From Desulfobacterales bacterium (GTDB lineage: Bacteria > Desulfobacterota > Desulfobacteria > Desulfobacterales > C00003106): a DNA stretch of 10,846 bases. Location: contig JAUVFC010000033.1 of assembly GCA_030594505.1 (NCBI GenBank), positions 1-10,846 on the forward strand, read 5' to 3'. The notes beneath the pieces were generated by a model. That model searched no databases. It was not told the origin of the DNA and saw only the letters and a list, made by a program, of their open reading frames with translations. Positions 6,671 to 10,846 of the stretch are shown piece after piece (positions within the stretch are counted from its first letter, which is position 1; each line of letters begins with the position of its first letter). The position numbers were made by a program, and so were the translations under genes.

Positions 6671-7204
6671 TTACCCACACTCACAGCTTCCCACTATGTC
6701 AAAGGCGTATAAGATTCTCATTTCTTTTTCAGCTTGCCTCTCAGGGATAGCATGCAATTGTATTTTTCTTACACGCTCTATTCCCTCTTTCCTTGATGGT
6801 ATGGCATCAAAACCATGGGCGATGACTTTACCTGAAATGGTATCCAGGATTTCCGCGTCTTCGCCGTTGGTAACAACGGTAACCGGGATTTGATATGGTT
6901 CAAGCAACCGTGCCGCGGCCACGGAAGGTCTTTCACGCGTTACCAGAGACCCGGGGCCATACCGTATTGCCATGAATGTTTTTTCTTCTACTCTGACCGC
7001 GAAATCGATACGTATTACTGCGACATTCCCGTCAATTGAAATCCGTAACTCCTGCCTGGAGTTGATGTCGGTCTTGAGATAGCCCTTTTGTTCAACCAGA
7101 AAACGGGCTATTTTTTGTCGATATCGTTCATCGTGCGTGTCCGTAACCGTCTCCCCTGTTATGAAATCTACGGTTTTGCCAAGGATAAGATGGTGTCTGG
7201 ACAT
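6671..7204 (-). CDS. HsdR N-terminal-domain-like (PD-(D/E)xK superfamily) stand-alone protein
   Basis: 177 residues resembling the stand-alone type I restriction HsdR N-terminal domain (HSDR_N_2-type) proteins. The order seen is an N-terminal helix (DERYRQKIARFLVEQKGY, about 25-42), then VAVIRIDFAV with D67, then TFMAIRYGPG (77-85), then a helix and VVTNGEDAEILD (111-121). In active nucleases the second strand carries E-x-K; here the corresponding residues read A79-I80-R81, so the catalytic triad looks lost. It may be a DNA-binding or regulatory relative rather than a nuclease. No restriction-modification genes are nearby. It is transcribed divergently from the dGTPase-like gene across 138 bp. 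No Shine-Dalgarno is visible before the ATG at 7204. Confidence 0.7.
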   Translation of the reverse strand: MSRHHLILGKTVDFITGETVTDTHDERYRQKIARFLVEQKGYLKTDINSRQELRISIDGNVAVIRIDFAVRVEEKTFMAIRYGPGSLVTRERPSVAAARLLEPYQIPVTVVTNGEDAEILDTISGKVIAHGFDAIPSRKEGIERVRKIQLHAIPERQAEKEMRILYAFDIVGSCECG

Positions 7205-7270
7205 ATTTAAGAGACTATGTGAAATTAATGGATAATGTAAAGACTTTTCTTTGCAACTATGAGAGCTAAT

Positions 7271-7301
7271 TTTACACTTTTAAGCCGGCTGTTTTTATGA
7301 T
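7271..7301 (+). promoter_or_regulatory. Possible promoter for the dGTPase-like gene
   Basis: TTTACA (7271-7276) and TATGAT (7296-7301) are spaced 19 bp apart in the AT-rich divergent region, about 40 bp before the start codon at 7343. The spacer is at the long end of what is tolerated. This is a sequence-only suggestion. Confidence 0.3.
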
Positions 7302-7342
7302 AATCTAAATTTTTTTTCAAAAGGATGTAGTAGGTAACATAC

Positions 7343-8395
7343 ATGTCAATTCGTGAGGATGTAGAAAGGCGAGAACAAGAGGCCCTGTCCCCGCTTGCGT
7401 GTCTAAGTTCTGACTCTAAAGGGAGGGTCGTGCCCGAAGAGCCGTGTCCGATACGCACTGTTTTTCAACGGGACCGGGATCGTATTGTGTACTGTACGGC
7501 TTTCAGGCGTCTCAAGCATAAGACTCAGGTGTTTCTTGCTCCTATGGGTGATCACTATCGTACACGCCTGACCCATACTCTGGAGGTTTCTGAAATCGCC
7601 CGTGTTATTGCCCGCAGTCTTCGCTTAAATGAAGATATTGCCGAAGCCGTGGCCCTTGGGCATGATTTAGGTCATACACCTTTTGGCCACGGGGGCGAGA
7701 CAATATTAAATGAAATTTATCCCGAGGGTTTTCGGCATAGTGAGCAGAGCTTGCGGGTAATTGATGTTTTGGAAAACAAGGGAAGAGGGCTGAACCTTAC
7801 CCACGAGGTCAGGGATGGCATCCTTAAGCATTCAAAGGGATATGGAGAGGTGATCCCGGATGACCTCAACGAGTTGGCAATGACCATGGAAGGAAGGGTG
7901 GTCAGGGTGGCGGATATCATGGCCTACCTTAACCACGATCTGGATGACGCAATCCGAAGTGGAGTTATCAGGGAAAAGGATGTTCCTTCCGTATGTGCCA
8001 ATATCCTGGGCCATGACCACTCGAGTCGAATAACAACAATGGTGAGAGATCTTATTTCCACGAGCGTTATAGAAGAAGATCGGATACATTTGCAATTTAG
8101 CGATGCTGTGTTTGAGGCAATGACGCATCTCAGGTTGTTCCTTTATAATAATGTGTACAGGTCGGAGAAGGTTCATAGAGAATTTGTAAAAGCCAAGCGG
8201 GTGTTAGCCGACCTGTATTACTATTTCTTGGATAATCAAGATTACTTGAAACAAAAATTTCTTGAAATGGAAATGGGGGAGATTCCTCCGGAAATATCAC
8301 TTGAAAGAAGGGTTTGTGACTTTATGGCAAGCATAACCGACCGATATGCTTTGAGCCTTTACGAGAAGGTTTTTTTGCCTTCTCCCTTAGTTTGA
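7343..8395 (+). CDS. dgt: Deoxyguanosinetriphosphate triphosphohydrolase-like protein (dGTPase, HD domain)
   Basis: 350 residues, the size of the short (type 2) dGTPase-like proteins. The HD-domain metal ligands are visible: RTRLTHTLEVSEIA (H78), ALGHDLGHTPFGHGGE (H107-D108, H111), and a later VADIMAYLNHDLDDA for the last metal Asp. The N-terminal FQRDRDRIVYCTAFRRLKHKTQVF motif is characteristic. These enzymes split dNTPs into deoxynucleoside and triphosphate, shaping nucleotide pools and sometimes limiting phage. The ATG at 7343 is preceded by AGGT at 7332-7335. The gene is followed by a stable RNA hairpin (8402-8438) and a small gene of unknown function on the same strand. Short forms are often annotated only as 'dGTPase-like', so exact substrate preference is unknown. 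Confidence 0.92.
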   Translation: MSIREDVERREQEALSPLACLSSDSKGRVVPEEPCPIRTVFQRDRDRIVYCTAFRRLKHKTQVFLAPMGDHYRTRLTHTLEVSEIARVIARSLRLNEDIAEAVALGHDLGHTPFGHGGETILNEIYPEGFRHSEQSLRVIDVLENKGRGLNLTHEVRDGILKHSKGYGEVIPDDLNELAMTMEGRVVRVADIMAYLNHDLDDAIRSGVIREKDVPSVCANILGHDHSSRITTMVRDLISTSVIEEDRIHLQFSDAVFEAMTHLRLFLYNNVYRSEKVHREFVKAKRVLADLYYYFLDNQDYLKQKFLEMEMGEIPPEISLERRVCDFMASITDRYALSLYEKVFLPSPLV

Positions 8396-8401
8396 CAAGG
8401 T

Positions 8402-8438
8402 GAGGTCTTTGAAAAACATGACGTTTTTCAAAGGTCTC
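8402..8438 (+). other. 16-bp intergenic RNA hairpin after dgt
   Basis: GAGGTCTTTGAAAAAC (8402-8417), loop ATGAC, then GTTTTTCAAAGGTCTC (8423-8438). In plus-strand RNA all 16 positions pair, two of them as G-U wobbles; the minus-strand RNA would have C/A mismatches there. No U-tract follows, so it is not a standard terminator. It sits between the dgt stop and the Shine-Dalgarno (AGGAG, 8445-8449) of the next gene, where it could act in mRNA processing, partial termination or translational control. Confidence 0.7.
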
Positions 8439-8458
8439 GCATACAGGAGAAACATAGA

Positions 8459-8707
8459 ATGGGAAAAATACAATTTATACCCTACGAAAGAGCAAAAAAG
8501 ATCGTAACCGGAATAGTGGATGAAGAACATCTCACAGACTCGAACAGAAGGATATTTAACGTCTATGACCGCAACGGGAAATCTCTATGCTGGTTTGACG
8601 CGGAAGATATTCTGAAAGAGGCCGGGGTAAAACGGCTCGATGATGCCTATGATTTTATCTTACACTCGATTCCGGAGTGGGCGGATCAGGGGAACTCTGA
8701 AAAATAA
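8459..8707 (+). CDS. Small acidic protein of unknown function (82 aa)
   Basis: I do not recognise this protein. It is 82 residues, soluble, with no membrane segment or cysteine motif (one Cys, in SLCWFD). About half the residues are charged or polar. The pattern suggests an alpha/beta fold: MGKIQFIPYERAKKIV, then RIFNVYDRNGKSLCWFD as a likely beta-hairpin, then a helical C-terminal half. The start is firm: AGGAG (8445-8449) lies 9 nt before the ATG. It follows dgt by 63 bp on the same strand, with a hairpin between, so it may be the second gene of that transcript. Convergent with the zinc-ribbon gene; an 81-bp heptad dyad separates them. Confidence 0.7.
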   Translation: MGKIQFIPYERAKKIVTGIVDEEHLTDSNRRIFNVYDRNGKSLCWFDAEDILKEAGVKRLDDAYDFILHSIPEWADQGNSEK

Positions 8708-8710
8708 ATT

Positions 8711-8787
8711 GAATTAAGGGATTAAGGGATTTAGGAATTGCGAATTGTTGGATTAATCCCTCAATTCCTAAATTCGCAATTCAGAAT
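8711..8787. repeat. Heptameric dyad, GAATTGN/GGATTTA units
   Basis: It fills the whole gap between two convergent genes. Left units include GGATTTA, GGAATTG and CGAATTG (8727-8747); the right arm, read on the minus strand, gives GAATTGC, GAATTTA, GGAATTG. A perfect 12-bp stem (8729-8740 with 8762-8773) closes a 21-bp loop containing the palindrome GGATTAATCC. Both convergent transcripts would run through it, so it could act as a two-way transcript end, but no clean T-run is present. Confidence 0.75.
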
Positions 8788-8788
8788 A

Positions 8789-9424
8789 TTATAAAGCCCT
8801 ATTGCAGTGTTTGCAGACCTTCGCCCTTGCCTTTATGATCTCGGCGCAGTACGGACATTCCTTTGTAAAATTCGCCTCATGTATTAACTCTATAGCACGT
8901 TCGACACTTTCCTGAATATCGGGGTCTTTAAAGGCGTGATGGTGGATAGGCTCGATACACTTGAGATCACCAAGTTTTCCCAAATAGTTCGCGGCGGTTT
9001 TACGTACGAGGGCCAGCTCTTTTTTGTTCAGTAATACTTTCAAGATAGCGTTCACATCTTTTGATTCACGACAACAGCGTAGGTTCTCAAGCGCCTTCTT
9101 CTCTGCTTGTTTTTTTGCCTTCTCCTCTGCTTTTTCTACTTCGTCTATGATATCCCCTTTCAAGGCATTAGGAGCAAGCACCGGGAGGCATTCCATTTTT
9201 CCTGTATCAGGGTCGCACATGCACCTGTATGATGCGACCTGTCCGTAATGTTCCATCATGCTCTCCCAGCCCTCAACGTAAAGGGGGCATTCGTCGTTGA
9301 AACAGACATAAAGAAATGTACCCCCCCAGCCAAGGCCATCTGAAAAATTGAATTGGGGCGTCGCCCACTTCTGCATTTTTTTGCCACAGTGGGGACAGAC
9401 AGGGGGTTTGATTTGCTTTTTCAT
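8789..9424 (-). CDS. Double zinc-ribbon protein with coiled-coil and HEAT-like middle
   Basis: 211 residues. The N-terminal ribbon is C10-x2-C13 (CPHCG) with C41-x4-C46. Further cysteines occur at 68, 70 and 79. An Ala/Glu/Lys-rich helical stretch (about 93-118) resembles a coiled coil. It is followed by a short HEAT-type repeat region (about 124-182: AILKVLLNKKELALVRKTA...). A C-terminal ribbon follows: C190-x2-C193-x10-C204-x2-C207 (CPYCAEIIKARAKVCKHC). The architecture suggests a scaffold or nucleic-acid/protein-binding role; no enzyme motif is present. AAGGAG (9431-9436) lies 6 nt before the ATG at 9424. That Shine-Dalgarno is one copy of an 8-bp duplication caused by a mini-element insertion between this gene and the SDR gene upstream. 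Confidence 0.72.
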   Translation of the reverse strand: MKKQIKPPVCPHCGKKMQKWATPQFNFSDGLGWGGTFLYVCFNDECPLYVEGWESMMEHYGQVASYRCMCDPDTGKMECLPVLAPNALKGDIIDEVEKAEEKAKKQAEKKALENLRCCRESKDVNAILKVLLNKKELALVRKTAANYLGKLGDLKCIEPIHHHAFKDPDIQESVERAIELIHEANFTKECPYCAEIIKARAKVCKHCNRAL

Positions 9425-9435
9425 TTTGTTCTCCT

Positions 9436-9465
9436 TTAGTAACCACTCAGGTTTGTCAGGTTCAT
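9436..9465 (-). other. Nine-codon upstream reading frame inside the mini-element
   Basis: Minus-strand ATG at 9463-9465, in the hairpin loop, opens MNLTNLSGY and stops with TAA at 9436-9438. That TAA overlaps the Shine-Dalgarno of the zinc-ribbon gene. The other copy of the duplicated Shine-Dalgarno (AGGAGG) lies 14 nt before this ATG. Translation would couple to the next gene, but this is speculative. Confidence 0.25.
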
Positions 9466-9480
9466 AACCTGAGCAGTTAC
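9439..9480. mobile_element. 42-bp mini-element, same ends as 158-336, with 8-bp target duplication
   Basis: GTAACCACTCAGGTT (9439-9453) and AACCTGAGCAGTTAC (9466-9480) are 15-bp inverted ends, 13 of 15 complementary, around a 12-bp loop. They match the ends of the 158-336 element. The direct repeat CTCCTTTA flanks it exactly (9431-9438 and 9481-9488). On the minus strand the duplicated TAAAGGAG contains both the TAA stop of the SDR gene and the Shine-Dalgarno of the zinc-ribbon gene, so both genes kept working parts. Likely IS66-type mobilisation, as for the first element. Confidence 0.82.
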
Positions 9481-9485
9481 CTCCT

Positions 9486-10295
9486 TTATAAGACTCCCTC
9501 AGGCGTCGGCTCCATAAACTCCCCGCCTAAAAGATAGCCTCCGTCGATCCTTAGAACGCTTCCGGTCATAAATGGCGCGTCTCTAATAACAAAGATAACA
9601 ACTTTTACTATATCGTCAATAGCGCCGATCCGTTTTAATAAAGTATGATCAATGACTTCCTGTCGCTGGGTTTCTGTTAGCAGCCCCCAGCCCCGGGTAT
9701 TCGGACCGTGGCGTGTTTCAAAGATGCCGAGCATTATTTCATTGACCCTGACCGTGGGCGCGGCCTCCCGCGCCCATGTCTCGGTAAACGCTGATATGCC
9801 GCGGTTTGCCGCCGAGTATGCATCATTGAATATCCTGCCCGCGGGACCCGCGCGTCCCACAATACCCGCAATGGAGGAGATATTTACAACCACTCCGTCA
9901 CCCGACGCCTTAAGATGGGGAAGGGAATAATGATACACCCACCATTTGGCCTTGAGTGTGGCAGCCACTTCAAGCGCCCATTGGTCAGGGGTGTAGGCGC
10001 CGTGTACAACAGGCCAGCCTCCTCGTTCAATGTTGTTGATCAAGATATCTATGCGCCCGAATTTTTGTATTACTTCATCTATAAGTGAACGAATTTGTGC
10101 CGGTTCGGTCAAATCTGTCTTTACTATAAGGTGTTCTGTATCGATAGCCGCAAAAGCCGCTTCCATATCTTTAACGTGCTCTTCCCAGTCATAATAGGTA
10201 AGAGCGACCCTAACGCCTTCCTTTGCCAGGGCCAGGCCGACCCCTCTTCCGATTCCTTTTACAGCGCCTAATACCAGGGCGACTTTACCTTTCAT
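9486..10295 (-). CDS. Short-chain dehydrogenase/reductase (SDR) with a replaced catalytic Lys
   Basis: 269 residues, classical SDR length. The Rossmann glycine motif is G10-x3-G14-x-G16 (GAVKGIG), followed by NNIE (87-90) in the place of NNAG. The active-site Ser region is NISSIAG (138-144) and the Tyr is Y160. The YxxxK lysine is Asn: Y160-S-A-A-N164, encoded AAC, one base from Lys. The C-terminal GSVLRIDGGYLLGGE matches the usual SDR end. The substrate cannot be told; many such enzymes reduce 3-oxoacyl or alcohol substrates. The start is the ATG at 10295, with only a weak G-rich stretch upstream. It is downstream of the four-helix-bundle gene on the same strand, and its TAA stop is inside the target duplication of the 42-bp element. 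Confidence 0.88.
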   Translation of the reverse strand: MKGKVALVLGAVKGIGRGVGLALAKEGVRVALTYYDWEEHVKDMEAAFAAIDTEHLIVKTDLTEPAQIRSLIDEVIQKFGRIDILINNIERGGWPVVHGAYTPDQWALEVAATLKAKWWVYHYSLPHLKASGDGVVVNISSIAGIVGRAGPAGRIFNDAYSAANRGISAFTETWAREAAPTVRVNEIMLGIFETRHGPNTRGWGLLTETQRQEVIDHTLLKRIGAIDDIVKVVIFVIRDAPFMTGSVLRIDGGYLLGGEFMEPTPEGVL

Positions 10296-10313
10296 TCATA
10301 AACCCCATTTTGT

Positions 10314-10355
10314 GATTGACGATTGACGATTGAAGATTGACGATTGATGATTGAA
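10314..10355 (+). repeat. Left heptad arm (GATTGAN x6)
   Basis: Units GATTGAC, GATTGAC, GATTGAA, GATTGAC, GATTGAT and GATTGAA run without a break. They end 5 bp from the TGA stop (10361-10363) of the four-helix-bundle gene. Confidence 0.9.
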
Positions 10356-10360
10356 GATCG

Positions 10361-10717
10361 TCAATTTCTCGCGGTTTTTCTCGATGAAATGAAAATAGCT
10401 GTCAATTCATCCGCTTCTTTTAATAAAGGCTCAGCAAACTTCCTTTTTAACAGATTTTCATCAATAATAAACTCCAGCCAGAAATATGATTCATCAGCCT
10501 CTTCCAAAACAATACTTAACTTTGATACAAAACATGCCTTTGATTGTGCAAGACAAGTTGCTCGATAGTTAGAAGCAACTGATGTGGCACTTCTGATAAG
10601 CTGGCCACGAATATGATTGCCCAAGTATGTATCAGGTAGCGCCATTGTCAATTTCACACAACGATGCGCAAACTGTTTTGTTCTATCCTTTAACTCATCA
10701 CTTTTCTTTTTCTTCAA
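10361..10717 (-). CDS. Four-helix-bundle protein (23S rRNA intervening-sequence protein family)
   Basis: 118 residues, the usual size of this family (TIGR02436/PF05635-type, related to Avd of diversity-generating retroelements). The signature is clear: LGNHIRGQLIRSATSVASNYR (about 32-52), then SKLSIVLEEADESYFWLEFI (about 65-84), both amphipathic helices. The family forms oligomers and probably binds nucleic acid; its cellular role is unsettled. The start is TTG at 10715-10717, because a stop codon in the repeat lies directly before it and the first internal ATG (Met25) would cut off most of the first helix. The TTG itself lies in the last heptad of the right arm, and no Shine-Dalgarno is visible. 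No reverse transcriptase or variable repeat is nearby, so a retroelement role is not supported. Confidence 0.88.
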   Translation of the reverse strand: MKKKKSDELKDRTKQFAHRCVKLTMALPDTYLGNHIRGQLIRSATSVASNYRATCLAQSKACFVSKLSIVLEEADESYFWLEFIIDENLLKRKFAEPLLKEADELTAIFISSRKTARN

Positions 10718-10747
10718 TCATCAATCATCAATCATCAATCGTCAATT
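10713..10747 (-). repeat. Right heptad arm (GATTGAN x5)
   Basis: Read on the minus strand: AATTGAC, GATTGAT three times, then GATTGAA. It supplies the stop codon of the upstream gene (10728-10730) and the TTG start of the four-helix-bundle gene (10715-10717). Confidence 0.9.
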
Positions 10748-10846
10748 GTTTGGCCAGCCATCTTAGAGAAAATTGCATCAGGGCTATTTCATCTGCTTTT
10801 ACTTTTTCGATAACAGCGGGTTCGATACAGTAGGTACCGGCAAAAC
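10728..10846 (-). CDS. 3' end of an unidentified gene
   Basis: Only the last 38 complete codons are in the window; the 5' part is beyond the right edge. The fragment reads FAGTYCIEPAVIEKVKADE, continues IALMQFSLRWLAKQ, and ends LTIDD. I do not recognise the family. The last five residues (LTIDD) and the TGA stop (10728-10730) are encoded by the heptad repeat arm, so the natural C-terminus may have been changed when the repeat arose. It is on the same strand as the four-helix-bundle and SDR genes, 10 bp upstream of the former. Confidence 0.6.
   Translation of the reverse strand, partial: FAGTYCIEPAVIEKVKADEIALMQFSLRWLAKQLTIDD

Larger units (their letters stand above)
10314..10747 (-). mobile_element. 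IVS-like element: four-helix-bundle gene between heptameric inverted repeats
   Basis: The four-helix-bundle ORF is bracketed by arms built of GATTGAN heptads: six units at 10314-10355 on the plus strand, and five at 10713-10747 in the opposite orientation. Over 35 bp (10321-10355 versus the reverse complement of 10713-10747) 32 bases agree, so a transcript could fold into a long stem with the ORF in the loop. This is the layout of intervening sequences in some bacterial 23S rRNA genes, which encode this protein family, but here there is no rRNA. No convincing target duplication is seen (only TTGT on both sides). Whether it moves is unproven. Confidence 0.6.

Noticed and set aside
6378..6893. 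171-codon plus-strand frame across the deaminase and HsdR-N-like genes
   Set aside because: It runs antisense through two supported genes and the octameric repeat between them, so the frame is open by chance.
6671..7204. Part of a restriction-modification system
   Set aside because: No methylase, specificity or helicase gene is nearby, and the nuclease ExK motif is not conserved.
8402..8438. Rho-independent terminator after dgt
   Set aside because: The stem is strong, but no run of T follows, and the next gene's ribosome binding site comes within 10 bp.
9652..9930. Plus-strand open frame inside the SDR gene
   Set aside because: It is antisense to a clear SDR coding sequence and has low-complexity composition without a start signal.
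10361..10717. Avd-type accessory protein of a diversity-generating retroelement
   Set aside because: The protein family is related, but there is no reverse transcriptase, template repeat or variable repeat in the window.
10310..10749. TTGT on both sides of the four-helix-bundle element as a target-site duplication
   Set aside because: Only 4 bp, and the right copy overlaps the last heptad, so the boundaries are arbitrary. It is not enough evidence for insertion.

Overview
The window reads as a chromosomal segment of a strictly anaerobic bacterium, most likely a Desulfobacterota/'deltaproteobacterial' sulfate reducer or syntroph. This is an inference from gene content: a group 3 [NiFe] hydrogenase of the sulfhydrogenase type, a short core methionine-synthase-like protein, a YkgJ-type cysteine-cluster protein, a radical SAM protein, and several intergenic repeat families. 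No rRNA, tRNA, CRISPR array or transposase gene is visible.

Layout, left to right. Positions 1-2385 (+) hold the end of a hydrogenase operon: the 3' end of the flavin/2Fe-2S gamma subunit, the small (delta) subunit and the large (alpha) subunit. An acyl-CoA thioesterase follows (2450-2866, +). Its 3' end overlaps, tail to tail, a minus-strand core MetE-like gene (2825-3889), which lies just downstream of a YkgJ-family Fe/Zn-cluster protein (3927-4766, -). Next on the minus strand come a radical SAM protein (4898-5899), a TadA-like deaminase (6078-6587) and a small HsdR-N-like protein (6671-7204). A dGTPase-like HD hydrolase and a small unknown gene run on the plus strand (7343-8707). The right end is all minus strand: a partial unknown gene (10728-10846), a four-helix-bundle (23S intervening-sequence type) protein, an SDR oxidoreductase, and a double zinc-ribbon protein.

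The intergenic DNA is the most unusual part. (1) Two non-coding elements with 15-bp GTAAC...GTTAC terminal inverted repeats sit at 158-336 and 9439-9480. Each is bordered exactly by an 8-bp direct repeat (AAAAAATA; CTCCTTTA), the signature of transposition. GTAA ends and 8-bp duplications are features of the IS66 family, so these look like IS66-mobilised mini-elements. One splits the hydrogenase operon. The other duplicated a stop codon plus Shine-Dalgarno sequence, so both neighbouring genes stayed intact. (2) At least three other gaps (5960-6034, 8711-8787, and the two borders of the four-helix-bundle gene at 10314-10747), as well as the inside of element 158-336, contain dyads whose arms are tandem 7-bp units. 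The heptamer differs at every site (about GGTTCAN, GTTRCGN, GAATTGN, GATTGAN), but the architecture is shared. At the four-helix-bundle gene, the heptads supply its start codon, lie against its stop codon, and supply the stop of the gene upstream. The result resembles an intervening-sequence element outside rRNA.

Working picture: ordinary anaerobic metabolism genes, heavily seeded with small hairpin elements that sit between genes without breaking reading frames. No gap without a gene exceeds 300 bases; the largest is 151-344, filled by the first mini-element.
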